In this document: positions 54,927-63,417 of the stretch, piece by piece | Layout of the letters: every line of letters starts with the position of its first letter | Numbering within the stretch: the stretch's first letter is position 1 | Assembly: GCA_028876495.1 (NCBI GenBank) | Contig: JAGWRO010000070.1 | Location: 1-64,000 of the forward strand | Length of the DNA: 64,000 bases | Direction of reading: 5' to 3' | From: Bacteroidota bacterium | GTDB taxonomy: Bacteria > Bacteroidota > Bacteroidia > Chitinophagales > Chitinophagaceae | Translations under genes and position numbers: made by a program | Notes under the pieces: model-generated | What the model was told of the DNA's origin: nothing | Seen by the model: only the letters and a program-made list of their open reading frames with translations | Databases searched by the model: none

Positions 54927-55550
54927 ATGTCAGAAACAAATCCTAACGCACGGCTGGAAACGTTTTGCGATGGCGTTTTTGCCATCGCATTAACCCTGCT
55001 GATTATTGATGTAAAAATTCCGGAAAGCACCCCGATAAACAACACTGCCCACCTGTGGCTGGCAATAATAAATATTGTCCCCTCTATATTTGCTTTTGTA
55101 TTAAGCTTCGTCATCATTCTCATAACATGGGTAAATCATCATAATGCTTTTAAACTGGCAAGCAAAACATCCCCCGCATTTATGTATGCCAACGGATTGT
55201 TGTTGCTTTCCGTTGTTTTTATTCCTTTCCCTACTTCTTTAATTGGCGAATACATTTTAACGGACCATGCTGCTCCGGCAGTTATTATTTACAACATGGT
55301 GCTCATACTCCAGGCGTTTGCCTGGGCATTAATATGCGCTGCAGGTCTTAAAGGCAACCTTGCCAAAGACGAAAAATCAATTCAGCAAGTCCGCAAAAAC
55401 AAAACGTACGCTTATTATTCCGTCGGGGTTTATTCGGTTTTAGCTGTTCTGTCCATTTGGTTTCCTTTGCCGGTTCTCATTATCACTATGCTGCTATGGA
55501 TTTTGTGGCTGTTGATTGGAATAAACATTAAGCCCGGCGAAGAGTTATAA
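54927..55550 (+). CDS. TMEM175 family (DUF1211) potassium-channel-like protein
   Basis: A 207-residue membrane protein with about six transmembrane helices. Helix 1 carries the family motif in a changed form, RLETFCDGVFAIALTLLI (FCDG instead of FSDG), which forms the pore constriction in bacterial TMEM175 channels. The rest matches the six-helix half-channel that assembles as a tetramer. It likely conducts potassium at low selectivity. A second copy lies at 62013-62597. It is a single-gene unit. Confidence 0.87.
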   Translation: MSETNPNARLETFCDGVFAIALTLLIIDVKIPESTPINNTAHLWLAIINIVPSIFAFVLSFVIILITWVNHHNAFKLASKTSPAFMYANGLLLLSVVFIPFPTSLIGEYILTDHAAPAVIIYNMVLILQAFAWALICAAGLKGNLAKDEKSIQQVRKNKTYAYYSVGVYSVLAVLSIWFPLPVLIITMLLWILWLLIGINIKPGEEL

Positions 55551-55880
55551 AAAAGAAACGCTATAAACTCTTACTTCTAGAGCATAGTTATATAATACTA
55601 AAATAGAATCAAAATGATGGAACCTTTTGGTGATAACCGCCCGGAAGCCTTTTGTAAACAAATAATTTCGATTTTTATTTTGCGGATACGCTTTGCTTTG
55701 AGTAAATTAAACAAATCAATTACTTTGAGTGGTAATTGGATAATTACCGGAGAACGCACAACATAAGGCTCATGCAAGAACGGCAAGGCAATTTTAAAAA
55801 GAAACCGAAAAATTGAAACATTGTAATTCCATTCATTTGGCAATTCAAATTATTCATATTAAACTCTAAACTAAAAGCAA
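55551..55880. other. gene-poor stretch before the EthD pseudogene
   Basis: These 330 AT-rich bases have only short open frames on both strands (for example ATG at 55615, about 50 codons, beginning MMEPFGDNRPEAF). None matches a family I know. It begins a pocket up to about 57,840 with few intact genes. Confidence 0.4.
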
Positions 55881-56200
55881 ATGAAAAAAGGAATGATTAA
55901 AGTAAGTGCACTTTATCCAAACGGAGACGGTAGTACATTTGACATGGATTATTATTGCAACCAGCATGTACCAATGACCAAAAATTTACTGGGGCAGCAT
56001 TGAAAGACTTGACGGTCGACAAGGGAATAGCTGGCGGAACTACCGGTTCACCAGCCCCGTATTTAGCAATAGGACATCTGTATTTTGAATCCGTTGAAGA
56101 TTTTCAAAACACATTCGGACCACACGCGGAAAAGATAATGGCGGATACTCCGAACTATACTAATACTCAACCTGTAATTCAAATCAGTGAAATACAGTAA
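55881..56200 (+). pseudogene. EthD family protein, frameshifted
   Basis: From the ATG at 55881 the frame encodes KKGMIKVSALYPNGDG...YYCNQHVPMTKNLLG, a classic EthD domain start, then hits a stop at 56001. The C-terminal half (AALKDLTVDKGIAGGTTG, later PHAEKIMADTPNYTNTQPV) continues in the next frame to the stop at 56198-56200. Adding one G to the GGGG at 55991-55994 would rejoin both halves to a normal protein of about 106 residues. This is either a real mutation in a G run or a sequencing error. EthD proteins are small stress or degradation-linked dimers. Confidence 0.8.
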
Positions 56201-56627
56201 TGACGTGAGTAACTTTCAAAAAAGGTATGAGCCTCAACAAAAGCTATGAATGAATGGGGGCTTAACGTTCAGGATACTTTTGTGGCATTTGGATAAATTA
56301 TCCATCGTTCTTTTCAAAGAGAATCGGATATCCTCCACCACCATCCGCTTCGTGCAGATACTAACCAGGATTGCAGTTGCAGTAAACGAGGAAATAATTT
56401 AGATTTTTATTTTATTGATAAGTTGAGCGACTATTTACTATAAACCACTTACTACAAACTAAAATAAATGTTTAGAATTTAATGATTTATACAATTACAT
56501 TTTAAGAAAAGTTATCCATATGTCGAATGGATAGTCTGGTAGTTGTGGTAAAAATAAAAGAATAGATTAACAGTCTTTTTAATTATCTTTTAAGCAAAAT
56601 TCATCGGCTGCTAAAATCAATAATTTG
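56201..56627. other. gap without a supported gene
   Basis: About 430 AT-rich bases with scattered stops in all frames. No promoter of the TAnnTTTG form was recognised near the lipoprotein gene. Nothing else seen. Confidence 0.4.
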
Positions 56628-56822
56628 ATGCCGAAAAAAATACCTTTATTACTAATGATATTTATATGGGGTTGCTCTCCTACTAAAATAACTTATTATA
56701 AAAATAAAATTAGAAGTAAAGTTATATTTGGAGGGGATTCAGTAATACCCAATGATATAACAACAGGTAAATTAATTGTCAATGATTCTCTCCGATTAGC
56801 AAGGTTCTTGGATAATCAATAG
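56628..56822 (+). CDS. small putative lipoprotein
   Basis: The 64-residue protein has a lipoprotein signal: KK, a hydrophobic stretch IPLLLMIFIWG, then Cys at residue 15 (FIWGCSPTK). The remainder is short and hydrophilic. I chose the ATG at 56628; a TTG one codon earlier is possible. Its 3' end overlaps the end of the convergent protease gene by 44 bases. No family is recognised; it could be a spurious frame, but the lipobox is good. Confidence 0.5.
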   Translation: MPKKIPLLLMIFIWGCSPTKITYYKNKIRSKVIFGGDSVIPNDITTGKLIVNDSLRLARFLDNQ

Positions 56823-57642
56823 AAATACATCCACTTACCCCTATAGAGTTATACGCTATTGCACTTCCAAACAATAAAGCCATTTTACCAAAATCAACTC
56901 CCTGTATTAAAATACTTCCTTTATTTGCATTCTCATTAAGATAATTTATTAATTCGTCGGCAGCGTTAGCAAATGGATTTAAAATAAAATCCGCTAATCC
57001 TATGACTTCGTCATTGTTTGGAGTTGAGCCTAATTTAATAATTGGGCCTCCTGAATTACCACGATTCATAGTCAAATCTAACCAAGCTACTTCCCGATTT
57101 ATAACTGATTCCCCACCCGCACCTCCTTTCAATGTCTCTTTATCATCCCATTTAGTCGATAGGATACCTTTTGATATAAATTGTTGTTCAATTCCAAGTG
57201 GATAGCCACATGTATATATTTCATCACCTTCTTGGATGTCTTCAAACCTACCGATCTTTAGTGGGGAGAATTTAGTAATAGGAGTGGTTTGAATTTTTAA
57301 AAGGGCATAGTCATAAGAAATACCATTTTGGTACCCTTTGCCTAATAAATCTGTCATGATTCCAACTTCAACTTTTTCGCCATTTGAAAATTGGATGTAC
57401 ATTTTTTTTAAACCTATAATACGGTGAGAGGAGTCTCTAATCAAAGCGGGTTCTATTACATGCCAACAAGTTAGCAGCCACCCATCTTGGGTTACAAAGA
57501 AGCCGGTTCCACTTGCTTGTTTTTCAACAAACACTCTAACAACTGAAGATTTAAGTTTTGAGATTCTATCTGCTCCTAACGATTGTGAATCTGAATGGTG
57601 GCTAAAAAAAATAAATAGAAATGAAAGAAAAATAATTTTCAT
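56779..57642 (-). CDS. secreted trypsin-like serine protease
   Basis: The 287-residue protein has a signal peptide (about 1-19) and a chymotrypsin-fold domain similar to the HtrA/S1C family. The triad is His in LLTCWHVIEP, Asp in SYDYALLKI and Ser in MNRGNSGGPII. GTGFFVTQDGWLL, with an aromatic oxyanion-side region, opens the domain. There is no PDZ domain, unlike DegP. The C-terminal 60 residues (from ADFILNPFANAAD) are family-specific. It overlaps the small lipoprotein gene tail to tail. It lies in an AT-rich, gene-poor pocket that may be acquired DNA. Confidence 0.87.
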   Translation of the reverse strand: MKIIFLSFLFIFFSHHSDSQSLGADRISKLKSSVVRVFVEKQASGTGFFVTQDGWLLTCWHVIEPALIRDSSHRIIGLKKMYIQFSNGEKVEVGIMTDLLGKGYQNGISYDYALLKIQTTPITKFSPLKIGRFEDIQEGDEIYTCGYPLGIEQQFISKGILSTKWDDKETLKGGAGGESVINREVAWLDLTMNRGNSGGPIIKLGSTPNNDEVIGLADFILNPFANAADELINYLNENANKGSILIQGVDFGKMALLFGSAIAYNSIGVSGCISIDYPRTLLIGENH

Positions 57643-57838
57643 TTCTAAATTTACTTTTCAATTTCAAGATTTCAAAAAATACTTATTTTCCAGGCATTGT
57701 CTCACGATAGTGGGCGTTGCGTATAACGAGATTCTAGTAAACTAAAAATTCCCTTTATTTCTTCGTTTACAATCCACTTAATATTTCATCCAATCACTTC
57801 CCTTTTTCTCCCGAACTTCACGTCCATAATAATTTCAA

Positions 57839-58501
57839 ATGCCACCAATAAAAGTAATCATCACCGGCGCTACTGGTATGGTAGGCGAAGGCATATTGTT
57901 TGAATGTTTGCAAAATGAAAAAGTAGCTGAAGTGCTTATCGTTTCGCGCAGGCATTACGATTTGCAACATCCGAAATTAAAAGAACTGATCGTTCCGGAT
58001 TTTTTAAAAATGGAAGAATATGCAGAAAAGGTAAAAGGTTATGATGCCTGCTTTTTCTGTGCCGGCGTAAGTTCTGTAGGGATGAAGGAAGATAAATACA
58101 CAAAGCTCACTTACGATACCACGATGGCGTTCGCGAAAGCGCTACTCACGGTCAACAGCAATATGGTTTTCACTTACGTTTCCGGCGCTAAAACAGACAG
58201 TAGCGAAAAAGGCAGGATGATGTGGTCACGCGTAAAAGGCAAAACAGAAAACGATCTGGCCAAACTTCCTTTCAAAGCTGAATACAATTTTCGCCCTGGC
58301 GTGATGCAACCTTTCCCACAACAAAGAAACTGGAAGCCCATCGTTAAGTTTTTGGTTAAGGTAATAAAAGTTATTGCTCCCAAAAGCGTACTTACCCTAC
58401 AGGAAGTAGGAAGAGCAATGATCAACGCGGTTACAGTTGGTTACGATAAAAATGTATTGGAAGTGGCTGATATAAGAAAGTTGGCAAATTTTGTAAATTA
58501 G
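57839..58501 (+). CDS. NAD(P)-binding epimerase-like protein (HTATIP2-like SDR)
   Basis: A 220-residue atypical SDR. It starts KVIITGATGMVGEGILFECL with the GxxGxxG nucleotide loop, has VSRRHYDLQHPKLKELIVPDF and then YDACFFCAGVSSVGMKEDKY, and YVSGAKTDSSEKGRMMWSRVKGKTE with a possible Ser/Lys active site. It is close to HTATIP2/TIP30-like oxidoreductases. Substrate unknown. The last 10 bases of the gene are part of a 20-base direct repeat (58492-58511 and 58524-58543). Confidence 0.83.
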   Translation: MPPIKVIITGATGMVGEGILFECLQNEKVAEVLIVSRRHYDLQHPKLKELIVPDFLKMEEYAEKVKGYDACFFCAGVSSVGMKEDKYTKLTYDTTMAFAKALLTVNSNMVFTYVSGAKTDSSEKGRMMWSRVKGKTENDLAKLPFKAEYNFRPGVMQPFPQQRNWKPIVKFLVKVIKVIAPKSVLTLQEVGRAMINAVTVGYDKNVLEVADIRKLANFVN

Positions 58502-58543
58502 TCCAGTCAACAAACCTAATTAATGTAAATTAGTCCAGTCAAC
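58492..58543. repeat. 20-base direct repeat spanning a stop codon
   Basis: TGTAAATTAGTCCAGTCAAC occurs at 58492-58511, including the stop of the preceding gene, and again exactly at 58524-58543, 32 bases apart. A short tandem duplication at a gene end. Confidence 0.9.
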
Positions 58544-58585
58544 CGTCGCAATTTACATTTTCAGCCATTTCCTTAAAGCATTACT

Positions 58586-60325
58586 CTACTCTTTCACGAA
58601 CGTAAAACTCTTAAAGTTAAATCCGCATTTCTTAAAAAACACTTTTATCTTATTCACTCCTTTATCAAAATGAACAGCCATCGGTTTTGAGGGAACAAAA
58701 TCATTTTCGTCGCCTGAAGCACCAACAGCAATATTTTCAGCGAGCAACTTACCATTCTCATACACGTCAATAACTCCATCATTTCCTGAAGTATAAAAAA
58801 CAAGATTATAATTTCCGGCGTGTTGGACATCGGTAGTGTAAAGTAACCATTCGCCATCTTCAATACTGAAAACATACGGCTCTTTCTGGTCATCGTTTTT
58901 AATATCAACGCCGTCGTTCCTGTAAGTGTGACCGCGATTGCCTTGTGTATGAACACCGGGGGTGTACTGGTATTGCGCTGTATCCATATCGTTATAAGCA
59001 AAACCGTTTCTTCCCAAGTCGTAATCAACGGCTTTTATCGTTGTATTTTCAGAAATGATGTTCGGCTTAAAAGGTAAAGTAGCGGTTGAATGTACCTGCC
59101 GGAACATTGCATCCGTAACATCTTTATGCCAGGTATTGTTTTGAATTTGAATGTTGTTCAGCAATTCATTTAAGATTCGCTGGCCTTTAGCCGAATCAAG
59201 CTGAAGGCTGTCTTTACAATATTGAACGAACTGATCGTAATCTTTTGGTTCCTTAATCTCCAATGGTTGATTAATGCCCATCTTTTTCAACTGCCACCAG
59301 CTCCAACCAATGTCATTGTCTTCCATCAGACGAATGCAATTCGTAAACCAGGTGTTTGAATTTTCTCCCGATTCACCAAGCCACAACGGCACCTTGTATT
59401 GATCGCGGTAATCAAGAAATTTCTGAATGCTTTCTTTGTTATTGAAGTTTCCGTATTTATGAAAACTGATCACGAGGTTGTTATCCCACAAAGGGAACAT
59501 GCCGTTGTAATTATTGGCAAAACCGTTTCCTTCTAAATAAATGATGTGCTTTTTATCCACCTGCCTGATGGCTTTCGTAATGCGGATAAATAAATTTCTC
59601 AGGGGAAGATTTTTTTGCTCATTTTGCCCGTGCAAATCTTTCGGATCATCAAAGCCCCAGTTGGTTTCATTCAGAATATCGTAACCGCCGATATAAGGTT
59701 CATTCTTATAACGTTCTGCCAGCTTCTTCCACAAAGCAACAGTCTTATCCTGGTTGGCTTTCGACTCCCACAATGAAGGCTCACCGGGATGACGATCGGC
59801 AATAGGAAAATCGTTTCCTTCGCCGCCGGGTGCCGCATGTAAATCAAGGATCAGGTAAATGTGATTTTGTTTACACCAGCTCAGCAGTTCATCTATCATT
59901 TTAAAACCGGTTGGCAACCATGTATTTTTTCCGGCAACCGCTTCTTCTTTTACAGGCAATGTAAAAAGGTCGTAATGCATGGGAAGCCGTATCGAATTAA
60001 ATCCCCACGAAGCCATCGAATCAATGTCTGCTTTTTGAGTATGATCTTTCAGCCATTTTTCGTAAAAAATATCTGCCTGTTTTTTCCCGATTAGTTGGGT
60101 GGTTTTTTCACGAATCTTGTATTGTTGTCCTAAAAATCCTAAATGAAACATGTATCCTTCCTGCAACATCCAGCCGCCAAAACCCATTCCGCGAAGAATA
60201 AAATCCTTGTTCACATCATTCTCAATTTTGGTGCCGTTCACTCTTAAAAATCCTTGTGCTGAAAGTTGGAAAGAAAAAATCAACAGTGAAAAAGAAATGA
60301 AGATGTTTTTGAAATTTTTTCTCAT
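58586..60325 (-). CDS. secreted GH5 family glycoside hydrolase with C-terminal carbohydrate-binding region
   Basis: A 579-residue enzyme with a signal peptide (about 1-24, ending FQLSAQ). The GH5 (beta/alpha)8 domain at about 30-400 has the acid/base glutamate in GGYDILNETNWGF and the nucleophile glutamate in PLWLGESGENSNTW; the early RGMGFGGWMLQEGYM also fits. After residue about 420 comes a beta-sandwich with a CBM6/35-like pattern (GEWLLYTTDVQHAGNYNLVF). The ATG at 60325 is preferred, as it directly precedes the signal peptide. It follows the GH30 gene by 20 bases. The pair likely attacks beta-glucans; exact specificity is unknown. Confidence 0.87.
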   Translation of the reverse strand: MRKNFKNIFISFSLLIFSFQLSAQGFLRVNGTKIENDVNKDFILRGMGFGGWMLQEGYMFHLGFLGQQYKIREKTTQLIGKKQADIFYEKWLKDHTQKADIDSMASWGFNSIRLPMHYDLFTLPVKEEAVAGKNTWLPTGFKMIDELLSWCKQNHIYLILDLHAAPGGEGNDFPIADRHPGEPSLWESKANQDKTVALWKKLAERYKNEPYIGGYDILNETNWGFDDPKDLHGQNEQKNLPLRNLFIRITKAIRQVDKKHIIYLEGNGFANNYNGMFPLWDNNLVISFHKYGNFNNKESIQKFLDYRDQYKVPLWLGESGENSNTWFTNCIRLMEDNDIGWSWWQLKKMGINQPLEIKEPKDYDQFVQYCKDSLQLDSAKGQRILNELLNNIQIQNNTWHKDVTDAMFRQVHSTATLPFKPNIISENTTIKAVDYDLGRNGFAYNDMDTAQYQYTPGVHTQGNRGHTYRNDGVDIKNDDQKEPYVFSIEDGEWLLYTTDVQHAGNYNLVFYTSGNDGVIDVYENGKLLAENIAVGASGDENDFVPSKPMAVHFDKGVNKIKVFFKKCGFNFKSFTFVKE

Positions 60326-60345
60326 AATGTTTTTGCTTTTTATGA

Positions 60346-61830
60346 TCAAAGTACAATGGTTGAAATGCTATGTGCTTTTGAATTGGCAGCAGCCCACTTT
60401 CCCTGTATCCACAAATGATATGGGATATCGTTATCGGTCCTGTTCAACACTACTACCGCGAGTTTGCCGTTTTTATTAATAAAAGAAGTGGTTTGCAAAA
60501 AAGAACGATTTGATGAAGCGCTCACTCTTCTTGCTCCCGGGCGAATGAATTTAGAAAATTGTCCGATGTAATAATATTCATTCGTGTAAAAAAGTTCTCC
60601 CGTGTTTACATTGGCGATCAAAGGCGCATAACAAAAATTGCCTACATGGTTGGGGCCTCCCTGCTGATCGACTAAAATATTCCAATCGGTCCATGCAGTA
60701 ATTCCATGATTCAAATCATTAATGATATTATTGCCATAGAATTCGCCCAGGCTCCAGTCGTGGATTTTATTAAAATCAAAATTTTCTTTACAACCTTCGG
60801 TAAACATGAGATTTACATCGGGGAAAGCTTCTTTGACTCTTGTTTCATTAACAAAAAGAGGATCAGATTTGGTCCATGTTTCGTACCAATGAAAACCAAT
60901 TGCCCAAACATATTTGGCCGCATCCGGATCATTTAAGATAACGCTTGCTCTCTGAAACATAAGATCACGGTTATGATCCCACGCAATTATTTTTTTACCC
61001 GATAAATTATTTTTGGCAAACGTAGGACCTAAATCGTTTTTAATAAAATCGCGTTCATCTTCTGCCGAATAAATACATGATTCCCAACGTTGCGTTGCCA
61101 TTGGTTCATTCTGCACAGAAACGCCCCAAACAGGAATTCCAAGACTTTCATATGTGTTGATGAATTTTACAAAATAATCGGCCCATAATTGGTAATATTG
61201 CTTTTTCAGTTTTCCACCGTGAAGTACGTCATTATTGGTTTTCATCCAAGCCGGCGGGCTCCACGGGCTTGCAAACAACAACATTTTCCCATTCAGTTTT
61301 TCATTCACCCTTTTCAATAGGGGAATGCGATATTGTTCATCATGTTTTACTGAAAAAGTGCTCAAAGTGCTGTCGTATGGTTGAATGTAGACATAACTGT
61401 CACTGGAAAAATCGCAACTATTTATATTGGTGCGCACCATATTATAACCAATGCCATCTGTGGTATCGTAATAATCTCTCAACACCTCATCCTGTTTGTC
61501 TTTGGGAAGTTTTGCAAAAGTTTCAGCAGAAGCGTCTGTGATAGCGCCGCCAAAACCAGTGATAGTTTGAAACTGGTGACCAGGATCCACAAAAACACAA
61601 ACTTCTGTTTCCAGTGGTTGCGGATGATCTTCGAATGAAAGCGAATCGCTAAGCGTAATCTTTTCATTCGTGTTTTCAACTGTTGAATACACAAGCGGTT
61701 TTCTTCCTTCGAGAGAAAAACCAATGGTTGATTGAGAGGTCAGATTTTCTTTCTGCAAATTATTTTTCAAATGCTGGTTACAGCCAAGCATAAAAATCAA
61801 TAAACCAGGAATTACTTTTTTAAAATTCAT
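60346..61830 (-). CDS. GH30 family glycoside hydrolase, lipoprotein
   Basis: A 494-residue lipoprotein (signal IPGLLIFMLGC, Cys17) with a GH30 (beta/alpha)8 barrel and a side beta domain. The acid/base glutamate is in VWGVSVQNEPMATQ and the nucleophile glutamate in NLMFTEGCKENF. The entry motif ITGFGGAITDASAETFAKLP and PPAWMKTNN are typical. The family includes glucosylceramidase, beta-1,6-glucanase and xylanase members; the sequence is closest in appearance to GH30_1/3-type enzymes (beta-1,6-glucanase or beta-glucosidase). It is the first gene of an operon with GH5, suggesting one glucan target. Confidence 0.9.
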   Translation of the reverse strand: MNFKKVIPGLLIFMLGCNQHLKNNLQKENLTSQSTIGFSLEGRKPLVYSTVENTNEKITLSDSLSFEDHPQPLETEVCVFVDPGHQFQTITGFGGAITDASAETFAKLPKDKQDEVLRDYYDTTDGIGYNMVRTNINSCDFSSDSYVYIQPYDSTLSTFSVKHDEQYRIPLLKRVNEKLNGKMLLFASPWSPPAWMKTNNDVLHGGKLKKQYYQLWADYFVKFINTYESLGIPVWGVSVQNEPMATQRWESCIYSAEDERDFIKNDLGPTFAKNNLSGKKIIAWDHNRDLMFQRASVILNDPDAAKYVWAIGFHWYETWTKSDPLFVNETRVKEAFPDVNLMFTEGCKENFDFNKIHDWSLGEFYGNNIINDLNHGITAWTDWNILVDQQGGPNHVGNFCYAPLIANVNTGELFYTNEYYYIGQFSKFIRPGARRVSASSNRSFLQTTSFINKNGKLAVVVLNRTDNDIPYHLWIQGKWAAANSKAHSISTIVL

Positions 61831-61948
61831 ATCGGATGTTTTAAAATTAATGCAGTGAATACGCTTTATACGTTTGTTTTTGAAATGACAGCAATAAAAG
61901 TAATAACTGTTTGTGATTTTTGGAGGAATCTTTTTCGGGTTGAGGCGT

Positions 61949-61979
61949 TTAGAGGTTTAGAGAGTTTTAGAGAGTTTAG
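61949..61979. repeat. TTTAGAGAGTTT-type repeat
   Basis: TTTAGAGGTTTAGAGAGTTT and TTAGAGAGTTTAG run together in the gap between GH30 and the TMEM175 gene. The element resembles the 19-base tandem repeat after panB (21421-21477). Confidence 0.6.
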
Positions 61980-61985
61980 CATAGT

Positions 61986-62000
61986 CAGTAAACAAATAAA
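61986..62000 (-). repeat. copy of recurring intergenic motif (short form)
   Basis: Reads TTTATTTGTTTACTG on the minus strand, 13 bases after the stop of the TMEM175 gene in the sense direction. See findings. Confidence 0.5.
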
Positions 62001-62012
62001 TTGAGCCAACTT

Positions 62013-62597
62013 TTATTTTGCTTCTGATTTAATTCTCTTTTCAATTCTTTGATCCGGTATAAACCAAATGCAGGCTACAAGGCAGTATAAACCGAAGCCT
62101 ATAAAAGAATTCACAAAAGAAAGCAGGATGCCCGCGGCGTAAATAACGATAGAAATTTTTCCTTTAAAATCACCGCCGATAGATGTGGCCAGCAAAGAAT
62201 CTTTTCCATCAACATGGATCAGTGAGCGGACAAGAATGTAGTAAGCAACGGCAGCCATCAGCAACACAACTCCGTACAGTGCTACCGGTGAAGCGCTGAA
62301 ATGATTTTCGCCCATCCATGCCGTAACGAAGGGCACGAGCGAAAGACAAAACAATAAAAGCGTATTTGTCCACAATACTTTTCCACTTACATGCTTTACC
62401 ACCTGGAACATATGATGGTGATTGTTCCAGTAAATGGCCACATAAACAAAACTGAGAATATAGCTGATAAATTTTGGTAGCACCGGTTTTAAGGCTTCGA
62501 ATGAATTTCCATCAGGGGGACGCAGTTCCAAAACCATGATGGTAATGATAATGGCAAAAACGCCATCACTAAAAGCTTCCAGTCTTCCTTTATTCAT
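62013..62597 (-). CDS. TMEM175 family (DUF1211) potassium-channel-like protein
   Basis: A 194-residue protein with about six membrane helices. Helix 1 has the canonical motif RLEAFSDGVFAIIITIMV (FSDG), the pore-lining signature of bacterial TMEM175 channels. The N-terminus is short, and helices 2-6 follow the family pattern (NHHHMFQVV, LFCLSLVPFVTAWMGE). It differs from the copy at 54927 by keeping the serine of FSDG. It is likely a tetrameric potassium channel. A single-gene unit between GH30 and hisIE. Confidence 0.9.
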   Translation of the reverse strand: MNKGRLEAFSDGVFAIIITIMVLELRPPDGNSFEALKPVLPKFISYILSFVYVAIYWNNHHHMFQVVKHVSGKVLWTNTLLLFCLSLVPFVTAWMGENHFSASPVALYGVVLLMAAVAYYILVRSLIHVDGKDSLLATSIGGDFKGKISIVIYAAGILLSFVNSFIGFGLYCLVACIWFIPDQRIEKRIKSEAK

Positions 62598-62702
62598 ACA
62601 GTTATTTGATATGAAAATAAATCTTTTTTAGTGAAGAAAATTCCCGCAGGTTTTCACAGATTATTTTCGCAGATGCTGCAGAATTTTTTGCCTTGGAATT
62701 TG

Positions 62703-63329
62703 CTACTTTAGTTTATGCCTCTTTTCCAAAACTTCAATCACATCGTCGAGTGTTTTATTTTTTGCCTGTAGCAAAACGAGGTAATGAAACATCAGGTCTG
62801 CAGCCTCATTCAGGAAAAGTTTATTGTTATTGTCTTTTGATTCGATCACCATTTCAATGGCTTCTTCGCCCACTTTTTGGGCCATTCTGTTTATTCCTTC
62901 TTTAAATAAAGTGGAAGTGTAAGAACCGGACAGCGGATGTTTTTTTCTTCCTTCAATGATTTTTTCCAGCGTTCTCAAAAAATCTGTTCCGGAATTTTCT
63001 TCATTAAAACAGGTCTCGGCGCCTGTGTGACAAACAACCCCGTCAGGTTTTGCTTTAATGAGTAAAGTATCAAAATCGCAATCCAGTTTTATTTCGACCA
63101 CGTGCAGATAATTCTTGCTGGTTTCTCCTTTCACCCACAACCGGCCTTTGCTTCTGCTGAAAAAAGTCACCAGGCCGGAGTCTATGGTTTCCAGCAACGC
63201 ATCCTTATTCATATATCCCAACATCAACATCACGTTGGTAGAAGCATCCTGGATAACGGCAGGAACTGTTCCGCCTGAGGATTTGGTAAAATCAACCCGC
63301 CTTACAAGGTCCGTGTAATCTCTTTTCAT
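62703..63329 (-). CDS. hisIE: bifunctional phosphoribosyl-AMP cyclohydrolase / phosphoribosyl-ATP pyrophosphatase
   Basis: A 208-residue fusion for histidine steps 2 and 3. The N-terminal HisI domain (about 1-115) has MLGYMNKDALLETIDSG, FFSRSKGRLWVKGETS and the zinc-ligand region GVVCHTGAETCF. The C-terminal HisE domain (about 117-205) has LEKIIEGRKKHPLSGSYTS, KVGEEAIEMVIE and AADLMFHYLVLL. It lies 88 bases downstream of hisF and should be the end of a his operon that continues beyond the window. An 18-base recurring motif falls in the gap to hisF. Confidence 0.96.
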   Translation of the reverse strand: MKRDYTDLVRRVDFTKSSGGTVPAVIQDASTNVMLMLGYMNKDALLETIDSGLVTFFSRSKGRLWVKGETSKNYLHVVEIKLDCDFDTLLIKAKPDGVVCHTGAETCFNEENSGTDFLRTLEKIIEGRKKHPLSGSYTSTLFKEGINRMAQKVGEEAIEMVIESKDNNNKLFLNEAADLMFHYLVLLQAKNKTLDDVIEVLEKRHKLK

Positions 63330-63370
63330 ATGCTAATTTTTATTCTTTAATGATTTTTAAATGTACAGGA

Positions 63371-63388
63371 TAGTAAATCAACAATAAA
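63371..63388 (-). repeat. copy of recurring intergenic 18-mer
   Basis: Reads TTTATTGTTGATTTACTA on the minus strand, 30 bases after the hisF stop, sense direction. See findings. Confidence 0.45.
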
Positions 63389-63417
63389 TGCAAATTCCTG
63401 TTTTGATTTTATAATAA

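Noticed and set aside
55598-55843. Minus-strand 81-codon frame rich in Ile and Leu
   Set aside because: No domain, no start context and unusual composition; more likely chance in AT-rich DNA.
57700-57745. GGGCGTTGCGTATAACG sequence that resembles an integron recombination site
   Set aside because: The core GTTRRRY pattern is not met, no matching opposite arm exists, and no integrase is in the window.
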